Notes under the pieces: generated by a model
The model's database searches: none
What the model was told of the DNA's origin: nothing
What the model saw: only the letters and a program-made list of their open reading frames with translations
Position numbers and translations under genes: made by a program
Assembly: GCA_009602725.1 (NCBI GenBank)
Contig: WELB01000003.1
Span: 1,277,500 to 1,325,303, forward strand
Direction of reading: 5' to 3'
DNA: 47,804 nucleotides
Origin: Spirogloea muscicola
Lineage: Eukaryota > Streptophyta > Zygnematophyceae > Spirogloeales > Spirogloeaceae
In this document: one piece after another, positions 37,976 to 47,804 of the stretch
Position numbering within the stretch: position 1 is the stretch's first letter
Layout: every line of letters begins with the position of its first letter

Positions 37976-38540
37976 GAAAAAATATTTCTCACCAGTGATT
38001 TATGCAATTTATTCAGCAGGGGAAGTGGCATCGAAAAGTGCCAGTGGGCCAATAGCCCCTTTGATCTCTGTACTACCAGACTGCTTAGTACTGCTGGTTC
38101 CATTAGTTGGCCATATCAAGAAAGGGCTGGAACCAAAGAGACGGATATCTGGCAAGAAAGGACCAGAGAGATTGCAACTGATAGAGTGTTAGAGGCAAGC
38201 AAGCAAGTGAGAAGAACAAACCAGGAAAACGCTAGACAGGTTCATAGAGCAAGCAGCACGTGAGAAATTAGTTGGGAATCTCACACAGTATGACTTTGTC
38301 ACCCTATATGTCCAGTTTGGAGCACAAGTCGGTATTGGAGAAAAGCAGCACAGCGACATCGCGTCTAGTGGAATAAAGCAGACTGTTACCGGACCTGCCC
38401 CCTCAGCTACCTCTGCCATCTCCTCCGACCTTGCAGAGCACTAAATATGACATTATTCAGGTTTTCCAAGCCTGAGTTGGTGGGTCTCCTTCATGTCCTC
38501 ACCAAAGGCCGGTGCCTGGCTAGCGATCCAACTCCCACAA
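37976..38540. other. Unassigned sequence
   Basis: A plus-strand stretch near 38270-38443 decodes to NLTQYDFVTLYVQFGAQVGI and on to a stop after SDLAEH. I do not recognise it and saw no partner exons. Confidence 0.3.
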
Positions 38541-38544
38541 TATC

Positions 38545-38790
38545 AATAAGGACGTGGTAACAACTGCCACTATCAACCCAACCAACCTAAGTACGTTGGC
38601 AGGGTACGCAGTGCACGCGGTCAACAAGCGGCCCGCGTCAACGAACAGAAATTGCTTACCACACCGCCAAAGATGGGTTTGTTGCGCTGGCCATTGACGT
38701 ACACGGGCCGTCTGAGACATGATCAGACATTCTACAAGGGCTTGCCTTGCATGCGATCACCCGATGCCAAGGAGTGAAGCTTCTTCAACC
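38545..38790 (+). mobile_element. LINE C-terminal fragment, frameshifted
   Basis: Reads KDVVTTATINPTN, LAGYAVHAVNKR, then in another frame DGFVALAIDVHG and LQGLALHAITR. This matches ADVVTTDS...AGHAVGLAARAKERKY...ALAIDVHGAF...LLQRLARHAI of the main LINE. Confidence 0.75.
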
Positions 38791-38829
38791 GAAGGAAGTG
38801 AGCTCGTCCAGAAAGAAAGAAAGGACGCT

Positions 38830-39105
38830 AAGAAAAGACTTTCGTGTATTTGAAACAAACGAAGCCAAGTGGCCAAGTACAAAGGCAAGCACATCTAGAG
38901 ACGCACATCACCTACAGCAGATTGACCCGCTCAGTAACCACGCGTCAAACCATAAAGGTCGCTAATCGATGCCTGAACACTAGATGGCAGATACGAAGCC
39001 CTTCTACCATCAACCATTCTTTTTGGGCTGGCTTTTCGCAGCCCTTGCCCCCATTGGGAGTGCCCCTTCTTCTCTTAACTAGAGCTTGCCCAGCTTTCTG
39101 GTGCA
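38830..39105 (-). mobile_element. LINE tail, fourth subfamily, reversed, split by a hairpin unit
   Basis: 38830-39012 is the reverse of the 31660-31855 region (3' flank and SDLYGLTRGY-like end). 39074-39105 continues the same LINE (complement of CACCAGAAAGCTGGGCAAGC). A hairpin unit lies between the two parts. Confidence 0.75.
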
Positions 39106-39164
39106 AAGAAGAAGTGGCACTCCCAATGGGGGCAAGGGCTGCGAAAAGCCAGGCCAAAAAGACT
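39016..39164. repeat. Inverted pair of hairpin units
   Basis: Arms 39016-39073 and 39107-39164 are near-perfect inverted copies, each with GGGCTGGCTTTTCGCAGCCC and CTTGCCCCCATTGGGAGTGC. The 33-base centre is LINE sequence. The right arm and its flank match 8600-8800. Confidence 0.88.
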
Positions 39165-39540
39165 TCACAAAGGTTCAAAGGGGCCTAAGAGCGGTGAGCA
39201 GCTACAAAGGGGCCTGAGGATGCAATGGTAAAACAGGGGGAGGATGGATCACTCAATAAGTACGAGTGAGGAGCCTCAGATCCGACAGACTAGCTGCCGG
39301 GAAGCTATCACCCTGACGAAAGCCAGAGCCCGCAGCGAGAGCACGGCCAGCTCGCAGATGCAGAGCGTGGGCCATGGACCGCTGCAGGGATACAGAGAGG
39401 CGCATCCGATATACCTGAGCCCACGAGCCCGCGGCGTTGAAGTCGGCTGGCTCGCCGCGTCTGCGGGACACAGCCCGCCGCGCAAGCCTAGCCNCTGCTA
39501 AGCAGCCGCATAAGCTGTGTGGTTCGGGCCCTTCACTCTT
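39165..39540 (-). mobile_element. LINE 3' tail with flank, reversed
   Basis: The complement of 39495-39253 reads GEPADFNAAGSWAQVYRMRL, LHLRAGRALAAGSGFRQG and SDLRLLTRTY before its stop. The flank to 39165 matches 8640-8740. A lone N at 39494 marks the junction with a second short tail (GCTAAGCAGCCGCA). Confidence 0.82.
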
Positions 39541-40180
39541 CCAATGTAAGAAAGAAAGAGAAGTGGCTCTTCCCTCTCTGGCCGCGCTTCTCTTCACTAT
39601 GGGCGAGCACTTGCTCTCTGCCAAGAAGAAGGGCTCGCCCATTGAGAATATGGGCTGGAACAGCCAGCCCAAAAAAGAATGAACACAGTACAAGAAGAGG
39701 GGGGGGGAAGGGCTGCCTCTGCCAAGGGCTGTGAAAAGAAGAAAGTGCTCGTGTGTGAAAACTGTGAAAAGCCAGACCTAAGAACATGAACAAGGTCATT
39801 GTGCGGAAGAGGGGGCTGTGAAAATGAAAGAGATACGCCGAACAAGAAGGGCAGGCGATTGCAGTGCAACTAGTATCTTGCTTTTTGCGCCATCGGGCCC
39901 CTTCAGACCTTGTGAGCCCTCTCACAGCCACCAGTAAAATGTTGGAAGCGGCTGTTTCTAGTGCAAGCGGGAAGCGAATTTGTGAGACCTTCGGGTCCCC
40001 CATCCGCCCGCCCCGGCCTGATCCGCAATTCTGCCCGCCAATCGCGTGCCGCCAGGTGCAGCCTGGGGCCCCCTTCTGTGCTGCCAAGTGTAGCCGCCCG
40101 GACGCCCACTTATCCCGACACCCCCCGGACTGCCAAAAACCTTCCACCTCTCCTCCTGCCGCCGCCGCCGACGCCCCGCC
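39541..40180. repeat. Hairpin copies and upstream region of the lumen-protein gene
   Basis: A reversed hairpin at 39652-39670 (GGGCTGGAACAGCCAGCCC) is followed by AAAAAAGAATGAACA, the usual outer flank. From 39950 the sequence is GC-rich and probably holds the promoter and 5' UTR of the next gene. Confidence 0.6.
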
Positions 40181-41826
40181 ATGGCCGCCGCCACCGCCGC
40201 CGCCGCCGTGGTCGCCCCCGCCGCCGCGCCCGCCGCCTCCTTCGACGGCCTCCGCCGCAGCAGGTCGTCAATCTCTTTCGCGTTTTTCAACGAGCCTGTC
40301 GGTGCCCGGTTTCGCTCACCGCAGCGCAAGCATTAGCCAGCGTGGAGCGCCGTGGAGGACTCGTCAGGGGCCTAGACTTGCCGACCGGACCACTGCTAGA
40401 GTCCACCTCCGCTACGAATAGCCCTGGAAGCCGGTCCTAAGTACCATAAGTCATTTAGCTGAAGCACACACATAAGCCAAGTAGCCATCTGCACCTTGTG
40501 ACATTGTAATGTCAGAGACACGAAGGTGATCAGCGACATCTATCTTGTGTCGAGGAAGTGGAAATTCCACGCCAAGTCAGCTGTAGCTCACAGAAGCCCT
40601 CACATTACTGGCTGTGCAGCGCTGTGGCGGCCCCGCGCCTGGCTGCCAAGACTACTCGCTTCAGCACCTTGAAGGTGATAATAGCTCACTACTGACGTTA
40701 TGCGTGATGTTGCGATAGTAGAAATCTTCTATTAGCACTTGCTTGAGGTAGCACACGAATCAGAAGCTCCTGGATGAGGCCATCCAGCACGGTCTCTCAA
40801 TCAAGCAATGCTGTTGTGCAGGTCTCCTGCAGCGCTCAGGAGGAGCCAGCTTCCAGCAGGCGGGCCGTCCTCCTGACAGCGCTGGCCACCAGCGCCCTGC
40901 TTACCCGGGGCTCGCAGGCCAACGCGGCCTCTGGCCCGGGCACGCCTGGTGCCAAGCGCACTGCTGAGAAGGCCGATGATCTCAACAAGGCCGCCGATGA
41001 GCTCATCAACCAGGATTCTCCTCCCCGTTTCGGTGGGGCCAGGGAGAATGCCCCTGATGAGTCCTTCGGTTCTCTCACACAGAAGTAAGTGCTCTGTCTG
41101 GTTGGTGGCAAGTTGGCACCCCTTGAGCACTCTTCTTTCTTCCAACATCATGCATGGCTTGATCGCATTGATTGGCAATGTTGTTTTATGAGTTCCAATG
41201 CCAGCAGGACGGCGTTGGTAATGTGGCTACTTTGCAGCTTCCAATATGAGCTTTTTGAGGGCTGCAGCATTTTAGTTTATCACAAAGGTTTTCCAAGTAT
41301 GATATCCCTAGCTCAAGGCAATTGTTTGTGCTTGTTTATGTTGATCAGGGCTGGAAGCGGCCCAAAGGACGTCCAGAAGAAGATCGAGGGCTCCGGCTCT
41401 CTCTCAACTGCAGTAAGTTGGCAGATTGGTAGACCACGTGGGTTTGCTTGTCTTACATGGTCACCATCATGGAGTAGTGATCCTTGCGCCATGAAGACTG
41501 AGGTCCAGGCTTTCTGTAAGAATGGGATACTAAAGTGTACTTCATTGCTCAACCTTTTGAGCAGGGTGATATTGGCGGCGCCGCGAACATCACTGACATT
41601 GGCGAGAAGGCCCGGCAATTGTATGCCAATGCATCTGCAACCATGAAGGTAAGAAGTCTTCGCCAGGCACTCTCAAGATACCTAGATATATCTAGGTGAG
41701 TATGCATGGACAATGTGGACATGGACGTGTCAGCCAAAGCGTCTTCATCTCTTATGTCATGATTCTAAGCGTGTGTTACTTCCATGTTGTTTGCAGAGTG
41801 TGAAGGCCACCGTGAATGGCAAGTAA
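40181..41826 (+). CDS. Small thylakoid-lumen protein with twin-arginine signal, function unknown
   Basis: Five exons (40181-40263, 40779-41084, 41349-41412, 41565-41648, 41797-41826) sum to 567 nt, 188 residues. The N-terminus is an Ala-rich, acid-free stretch (AAATAAAAVVAPAAAPAASF) followed by Ser/Arg/Val-rich sequence, as in plastid transit peptides. Then SSRRAVLLTALATSALLTRG ends near an AxA-type site (ASQANA-like), a twin-arginine thylakoid signal. The mature ~110 residues are hydrophilic and probably helical (EKADDLNKAADELI, AGSGPKDVQKKIEG, ANITDIGEKARQLY, KSVKATVNGK). I do not recognise a named family; a photosystem-associated lumen protein is a guess. The ATG context GCCATGGCC supports the start. 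Confidence 0.82.
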
Positions 41827-43127
41827 ATTGAGTTGTACTTAAGGGGGAGCAAAACAGTAACTCTTGCTACTGTGAGATAATCCTTTGGAATACCTCTGCA
41901 CATGCTATATGTGCAGCCTCAAGATGGCTGCAATCAGCCAGCTCTTGTACATCTGCGTGATTGCTTAATGTGAAACCTTTTTGCTTGATTGGCCAGCTGA
42001 TTCTCACGCAATGGTCATTAGCTGCTATGAAAAGATAGGCTCTACAGCATAAATTGTTCAGACTGTGCCCAGTTCAACAAAGAGGACATCATGAACATGC
42101 TGCACACTTTGTCCAGCGAAAGCAATGGCATCCTTAACTCACGAACTAGTGCTACACGGTCTGGAACGCTTTGCAGATAGGTTGGTAAATATATGAAACA
42201 CTAAGGGCAAGCTTAGGGCTATGCTAGTGGAGATGTGTAAGTAGTGTTCTTGACCTCACAAGCGTGCAGCACATATCTCATTTGTGGTTAGCAGATAATG
42301 TGGAAGATTGGCACAGAGGTGGATGGTACTGAGTTTTCTAAAGCAATGAGAGAGACCCAAGGCCGATGTCAATAAATTACGATACCTGAATGACAGTGGC
42401 CTGCAGGTCTTTGGCACATCCTTTTGCTAGGCTTTGCTACTATATGCCTGTGCACAGGCCTGTACACAGCTTCGCTTTGGTCCTAACCGTAGGTTCAGTG
42501 CTAATGGCTCTTTGGACTTGCCTGCATCTTGCTCTGCAGCTTCCTGCCGGTTTGTCACTGCTAACCTGCTTTCAGTCTCGCTGTATCTAGCAACTGTTCA
42601 CCGCACCACTCTTCTGCCGCCTCCTCAGGCCAGCCGCCCACACCCAATGCGCGCTTCTGTGCAGCTCGCAGCTTGCATGTTGGTGTAATGTGCTAAGTAG
42701 TTCAGGGGTCCAGGGCAGGACATGGTGTCGCAACCAATGCAACATTCCACGAACTCTTGAGTCTTTATTACTATCATCATTCATTGCATTTACCGCTACC
42801 CGCCGCTACCCGTACTAAGTACTAGTTAGCAGGGCCCTCGACTGTGCGTCACCCCTCGAGTACAAGGCTGCTGCCAGCGTCAGTCTTAGTCGTCAGCCAG
42901 GCTCGCGTCAGGCGTGGGTTTACGGAAGGGGTTTCCATAAACCCAAACCCACAACCCCGTCCGTCCCTCCCTACATCCTCATATATTTATATTATCCTCA
43001 GCGCTGGGGCCTCTCCTCTCTCCCCCTGGCCGGTAACACCACAGATGTGACCCCCTCGCCTCTCACCCCCACCCCTCCCTCATCCTCAGCCCCACACCCT
43101 CGCCGCCGCGAGCTCCGCGCCGACGCC
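41827..43127. other. Intergenic; no recognised gene
   Basis: 42390-42690 has open frames without family features. A short inverted repeat (GGGTTTACGGAA / TTTCCATAAACCC) is at 42916-42945, and an AT-rich TATA-like stretch (TATATTTATATTAT) lies about 150 bp upstream of the ATG at 43128. Confidence 0.4.
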
Positions 43128-43521
43128 ATGGCGGCGGCGGCGCCGGCGGCGGCGGCGGCGTGGACGGCGGGCGGCGGCGAGAGGAGTGTAGTCTCAAGGG
43201 TGGCTCCGAGGGTTTCATGGACCTCCTCGGAACATCCTCTCTCCCCAAAACACACATCAATGAGTTACCAGACCCCTTCCTTATTACGACAAGGGTCGTC
43301 CGAGAAACCTCCCTCCCCGCTTTTAGATCTATAACCTTACCAGCCCCTTCCCTCGGGCACCGAGGCCCCTCTGGANGCCGCCGCCGCCGCCGCCGCCGCC
43401 GCCGGGACGCCGCGAGCGAGCTTCTCAGACGAAGGCCCACAAGGGTCCGCCATTGAGCTCGAGCGCAGGCTCTCGTTAGCTAATCCTGACGTCGCCGCCG
43501 TCTCCGACGTCGTTTGCTGGT

Positions 43522-44328
43522 GTGGCCGCAGTCGTGGGCATCGTGAAGCTGGCGCTGGAGGCCGGCAAGGCGACGCCGGCGCCGCCAGTGGGGCCGGCGC
43601 TGGGCGCCAAGGGCGTCAACATCATGGGCTTCTGCAAGGAGTACAACGCCAAGACCGCCGACAAGGCCGGCTACGTCATCCCCGTCGAGATTACCGTCTT
43701 CGACGTGAGAGAGGCCGCCATGGCCGCCGCCCCTGCAGCTGCTGCTGCCTCTTGCGCTCTATGGCTGCGCTCACCCACTTGCTGTTAGCCCAAAAGCAAG
43801 AAAAGAGGACTGGCAGCTCTGGACTCGAGGAGGCCCGAATTGCATCTACAGTGCCACAAGTAATGCACACAACTTGGCGAGCCTCGTGCTCTGCAAGCGC
43901 ACACTGACATGGACTGCCGAGTCGCCTGCGGTGGGTGGGCGGCGCCCCTCCTCACCTGCCAGGACAAGAGCTTCACTTTCATCCTGAAAACCCCGCCGGC
44001 GTCCGTCCTCCTCAAGAAGGCTGCAGGTGCGATGCCGGTTACGCTACAGTGGCCTTGGCGTCAGCTTGGATGCCGTCGTTGCGCCCCGCCTGATGGCTGC
44101 GTGCACATGCTGCATGCAGGCATCGAGCGAGGGTCGACAAACCCGCAGACGGAGAAGGTGGGCAAGGTGACGGTGGACCAAGTACGCGCGATCGCGACCG
44201 AGAAGTTGCCCGACCTCAACTGCACGAGCATTGAGAGCGCGATGCGCATCGTCGCGGGCACCGCCGCCAACATGGGCATTGATGTCGACCCGCCGATTCT
44301 CGAGAAGAAGGCCAAGGTCGTGTACTGA
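43522..44328 (+). CDS. Plastid-type 50S ribosomal protein L11 (nuclear gene, 5' end unresolved)
   Basis: Exons 43522-43704, 43963-44026 and 44120-44328 join in phase and end at TGA 44326-44328. L11 binds 23S rRNA at the GTPase-associated centre. The N-domain reads [40 protein letters not shown] and [11 protein letters not shown], followed by [20 protein letters not shown]. The C-domain has [16 protein letters not shown] and [17 protein letters not shown]. The [20 protein letters not shown] wording is of bacterial/plastid rather than cytosolic type. A transit-peptide exon is expected; ATG at 43128 ([20 protein letters not shown]) is a candidate, but no clean splice to the L11 core was found. 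A GCC repeat with a lone N (43376) lies between, so the first exon may be damaged or the core exon may start at an acceptor within 43484-43531. Confidence 0.9.
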
Positions 44329-45021
44329 CCACCGCTGCCTCCACCGCTGCCGCCGCCACGAGGACCGGCGAGAGGCTGCGCCGCCAAGCCCCATCTTCCA
44401 TGTCTGCACTTTACCCATTATTTGTGGTAGCTTGTAGAGTTTGTCACTTAACCTATTGATGTGCTCTGGCAACTAGCAAGTCCAGGAATGTCATGGGGTT
44501 TGCCGCAAGCGCGCTGCGCTGAGCAACCCCCTGCATGGCACTCCGGTACGGTTGCCACTATCCAGGGGGATTCCTAGTGCACGGCACTCCTGGCCATGCA
44601 GAAGTTGCTGGCACGGGGTTTTCCAAGGAGAAGCATGATAGATTGAAGCATGCAGAAGCATTGAAGGCCTCCTTACAGAACTCCACAGATGAGCATTCAA
44701 GAAGCACGAGACCTAGGCTTTGGATTCTGGCAAGGCGTATATCGACAGTTGGGGTTCAGCAATCACCAGATTGAGGAGTTGTGCTCGAACAAGGTGTCAA
44801 GTCATCAAACAAGTCATGCTGATGCGTTGATGTTCTGTAGAGCTCACTTGGTGGAGTGAAGTGCTTGTCAGTGATTGACAGGCTTGAGACTTGCTTAGTA
44901 AGTGGCAGTTGAGCCTAGGGTCTGTGGTTCAGGGGCTAAGGCTCAGGGCTGGTGCCCCAACTTGGACTGGTGCTCGTACACACGAGCGTCCGCCTGGTGC
45001 GCAGCCGCCGAGCCGCAGGCG
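44329..45021. other. Intergenic between convergent L11 and aldo/keto reductase genes
   Basis: A frame near 44700-44770 decodes to DLGFGFWQGVYRQLGFSNHQ, which looks protein-like. I recognise no family and see no upstream support, so no gene is called. Confidence 0.4.
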
Positions 45022-47611
45022 TCATGGCGTGGGGTTGGGGAAGCGAGCATGCACAGCATCAATCTCAGCGAGCGCGGCGGTTGGCACCGCAGTGCTGGCT
45101 GCTGATAGGGCCTCGGCGAGCTGCGTGGAGTTGGAGGCTCCAACGATGGCGCTGCCGACCAGCGGGTTTGCCAGCACGAAAGCGAGCGCCAGCTGCGCGG
45201 GCGTCAGGCCGTGGCGCTCCGCAATGCTGGCATAAGCCTGCACCATCAGCCGCCACACTTTCGGCAATGTCACATCTCGCCATGGCGGTTTAGGACTTGG
45301 GTTTAAGGTCTGGGATCAAGGGCCCAAGCAGGCCAAGCGGACGAGGCAGCCCTGAGGGCAGCCATGAGGGCGGCCCCGCATGCGGCTCACCAGCACAGCC
45401 TCGCGGACGTTGGGCTTGGCGAGGCCGTAGCGGCACTCCGCCTCGGCATACCGCCCGCGGTACTTGATCAGACGCGCCTCTGGCGGCGCAGCACCGCCAC
45501 GGAAGTACTTGCCGGTCAGCAGGCCCATTGCTAGCGGGCTGCACCAAGGGTCAGGAAGGAGGTGAGGAGAGGAGTGAGGAGGGCAGTACGAGCAGGGCAA
45601 TATGGGAGGGTCCAAATAAGGAGGGAGGGTGGGAGGGAGGGACGCCGCCGAGGGAGAGAGGGGGAGTTGGGAGGAGGGGGGTGAGAGGCCAGATTATGAG
45701 CAGCTAAGCTTTCAAGGTCTGGTGGTCTAGGATAATAATTTGTTCCTTTGTTGTTAAATGTCAAGCATCAGAGCAGTGCCCATGCGAAGTGCACCTGTAG
45801 GCGAGGAGGGAGACGCATTCGAGGTGGCAGACCTCCGCGAGGCCAGCGTCGAACGTGCGGCAGAGAAGGCTGTAGGCGTTCTGCACGGTCACGACGCGCG
45901 GGAAGCTGTGCGGTTGCGCCTGCGCGAGGTGCAGGCAGCTGAGCAGCCCGTATGGGGTCTCATTGCTGACGCCCACGTGCCGCACCTGCAGAGGAGGCCC
46001 GCCCGCACTAATCAGCCGGTATTGGAAGCAAATCAATATCTTTCTGTGAAAATCAACCAATAACTTGTCTTGAAGAATAAGCAAAGCCTGAAGCTTTTGT
46101 TCTACTTGTTGAGAGGGGCAGGGTCGGCGGTGCCGACTCTGGCAGCAGCCGCTCAACCAAGGGCGTGTAGCAGAGAGAAGGAGGATTCAAGACTCAGCAT
46201 CATTAGCTTCAGAAGTAACTTGATGTGGGTTGTGAGCTGATTGATATTTCATATGTCAGATTAAGTTGACTCCATGTCCTGCTTCGATCCAGGGCAAGAA
46301 GAGGGAGGGGGGGACCTTGCCTGCGGCAACGGCCTCCCCGAGCGCGCCGAGCTGCTCCTCAAGGCCAGCGGCCGCGGCGTAGCTCTGCTCTGGCCGGTAG
46401 TCGACCTCCCCAAACATGGGCACGTACCTGCAGCCCCACCTCGGCAGCTCTTGAGCCGCAGCAAGACAGTGCAGCGGCGGAAGCTACTGCAGCTTGCGAG
46501 ATGGCGAGCTTATGCTGCTGTGGCTTGCGCTAAGATTAGGCTGCGGCTGAGGCGGCGATTCAGAAGGGGCCGGAGAAAGGTGGGAGGGAGGTTGAGTTGG
46601 TTGATAAAGGATGGAGAAGCTGGAGGGAGGTAGAAGGCAGGACGAGGAGGTGGATGCGGAGGTAATGGGGATCTGAGGAGGGAGGTTGGGGTGAGACAGT
46701 GGGTTTAGCGTCACCTGTCAGGCCAATGCGTCTGATAGAGGTCGACGTAGTCGGTGCGCAGGCGCGCGAGGCTGCCGTCGAGCGCCGCCCGGATGCCGGC
46801 GCCGCTCAGCGCCGGCGGCCCGCCGCGGATCCAAGGCATCTGGCCCGATGGGCCCGTCACCTGGGCACAGCGCCAGTCCGCAAGCTTGAGATCAGAGCCA
46901 CTGCACTCATAAGAGAAAGACTTAATTAGTGGATCTTTCTTCATCTATACTAAATCCTTAAAAGTGTTCCAGTAGGCAAAGCTGACCCTCTTCCATTAGA
47001 GGGCGATGGCTGTGATTGGCCAGCCATAAAGCACCAATTGTAATGGGAGCTGCAGTTGTGGTCGCCCCAACGGCCATTTTACTGTAGAATGTGAGTAGCT
47101 CCCTCAGATTTCGAACCAGGTGTGCATTTCTCGTATCATTTTATTCATGTACCTGTGGCTCAGATGAGCTTACTCATTTCAATAATTTCTATAATAAGCA
47201 AGTGCTCCACTATCTTGCTAATTGAACACCCTAAATTCTTCTGGCGGCACCTTGGTAGCAATTATGATGCGGTCACGGCTGACACCGGCGGCGCGCATCC
47301 AGCGGCCGACGTACTCCTCGGAGCGGCCCTGCCAATGGCGCTCACACTCTCTGTCAGCAAATCCGGCAGAAAACACATTCAGGGCTTAGGGGTATGGTTT
47401 CAGGGTTTAGGGTTTCGGGTATAGGGTTGCAGAAAATTGTGAGATGCGTGGAAAGAAGACAGGTGCCTTCATGGGCGCACCTGAGTGCTGGCCCGCTGCG
47501 GCACGGGGTACATCTCGGCGGTGTCCACGAAGTTGACGCCGGCGTCGTGCGCGAGCGAGAGCTGCGCGGCTGCATCGGCGTAGCTGATGCCCTCCCCGAA
47601 CAGCATGGTGC
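45022..47611 (-). CDS. Aldo/keto reductase (Tas-like), 5' end not in window
   Basis: Seven exons: 47611-47481, 47328-47251, 46860-46715, 46427-46316, 45985-45795, 45538-45391, 45237-45022. Phases close, giving about 340 visible residues. The family reduces carbonyls with NADPH in a TIM barrel. The catalytic tetrad is visible: Asp and Tyr in FVDTAEMYP, Lys in IIIATK, His in YQTHWPDR. Other marks are GTMLFGEGISYADA, VRHVGVSNETPYGLLSCLHL, TVQNAYSLLCRTFDAGLAEV, SPLAMGLLTGKYFRG and AYASIAERHGLTPAQLALAF. The WPDRYVPMFGE segment and AEMYPVP are typical of the bacterial/plant Tas-like branch. The first visible exon begins in mid-protein at a CAG acceptor, so one or more 5' exons lie right of 47611 or past the 90-base A run. 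A telomere-like patch lies in the first visible intron. Confidence 0.92.
46985..47030 (-). repeat. Hairpin-family copy inside an aldo/keto reductase intron
   Basis: GAGGGCGATGGCTGTGATTG followed by GCCAGCC is the reverse of the hairpin class seen at 11622 and 22986. Confidence 0.65.
47384..47430. repeat. Telomere-like (TTTAGGG-type) patch in an intron
   Basis: GCTTAGGGGTATGGTTTCAG followed by GGTTTAGGGTTTCGGGTATA is a string of degenerate TTTAGGG units in the intron between the first two visible aldo/keto reductase exons. Confidence 0.6.
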
Positions 47612-47702
47612 CTGGACATGTTTGGAGCTGCTCCTTGGCTCATGTATGTGTGCACGGGGTTGCTGGGAAGTGAGCAGGGCAGGAGAGAGCAGAGGCGTGA
47701 GG

Positions 47703-47706
<4 letters not shown>

Positions 47707-47796
<90 letters not shown>
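47707..47796. repeat. Homopolymer A(90)
   Basis: Ninety consecutive A bases, followed only by eight bases to the window end. On the aldo/keto reductase strand it is a T tract upstream of the visible exons. It may be a retroelement tail or an assembly artefact. Confidence 0.9.
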
Positions 47797-47797
<1 letters not shown>

Positions 47798-47804
47798 GTC
47801 GCCG

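Overview
The window looks like nuclear DNA of a green alga, probably a trebouxiophyte-type chlorophyte. It carries densely intron-split plant-type genes with short GT-AG introns and CAG acceptors, a nuclear-encoded plastid ribosomal protein L11, a protein with a twin-arginine thylakoid-lumen signal, plant-type PLMT, SYP61-like SNARE and RCI2/PMP3 genes, and TTTAGGG-like interstitial repeats. The genus is inference; nothing in the sequence fixes it.

Layout. 1-3014: a frameshifted non-LTR retrotransposon ORF (reverse transcriptase plus C-terminal Cys/His and nuclease-like region), followed by its palindromic 3' flank. 5003-7575 (-): NDRG-family gene, 10 exons. 7600-12600: GC-rich and repeat-rich, with LINE tails and two repeat families. 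12654-14337 (+): Qc-SNARE of the syntaxin-6/SYP61 type, first exon not found. 15212-20699 (-): GH47 class I alpha-1,2-mannosidase, about 16 exons. 21358-21838: assembly gap. 21839-23210: LINE 3' ends and hairpin repeats. 23709-26161 (-): plant/algal GGCT-like conserved protein, 9 exons. 26298-27540: palindromic repeats and LINE tails. 28907-29852 (-): phospholipid N-methyltransferase (PLMT). 30236-32260: repeats and LINE fragments. 32385-34317 (+): PIG3-type quinone oxidoreductase, 7 exons. 35786-36565 (+): PMP3/RCI2 proteolipid, abutted by a decayed Ty1/copia fragment (36590-37200, -). 37750-39700: LINE tails and hairpins. 40181-41826 (+): small thylakoid-lumen protein. 43522-44328 (+): plastid ribosomal protein L11, 5' end unresolved. 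45022-47611 (-): aldo/keto reductase, 5' end beyond the window or behind the 90-A run.

The host genes are unrelated housekeeping functions (Golgi/ER glycan trimming, endosomal fusion, phosphatidylcholine synthesis, redox, membrane potential, plastid translation), not a pathway cluster. Gene models were assembled by hand: exon lengths and phases close without stops for NDRG, GGCT-like, PLMT, quinone oxidoreductase, PMP3, lumen protein and the visible aldo/keto reductase. The most unusual content is the repeat fraction. It has many copies of only the last ~40-130 codons of the LINE ORF and a recurrent short RNA-like hairpin (GGGCTG...CAGCCC) whose stem is kept while its loop varies.
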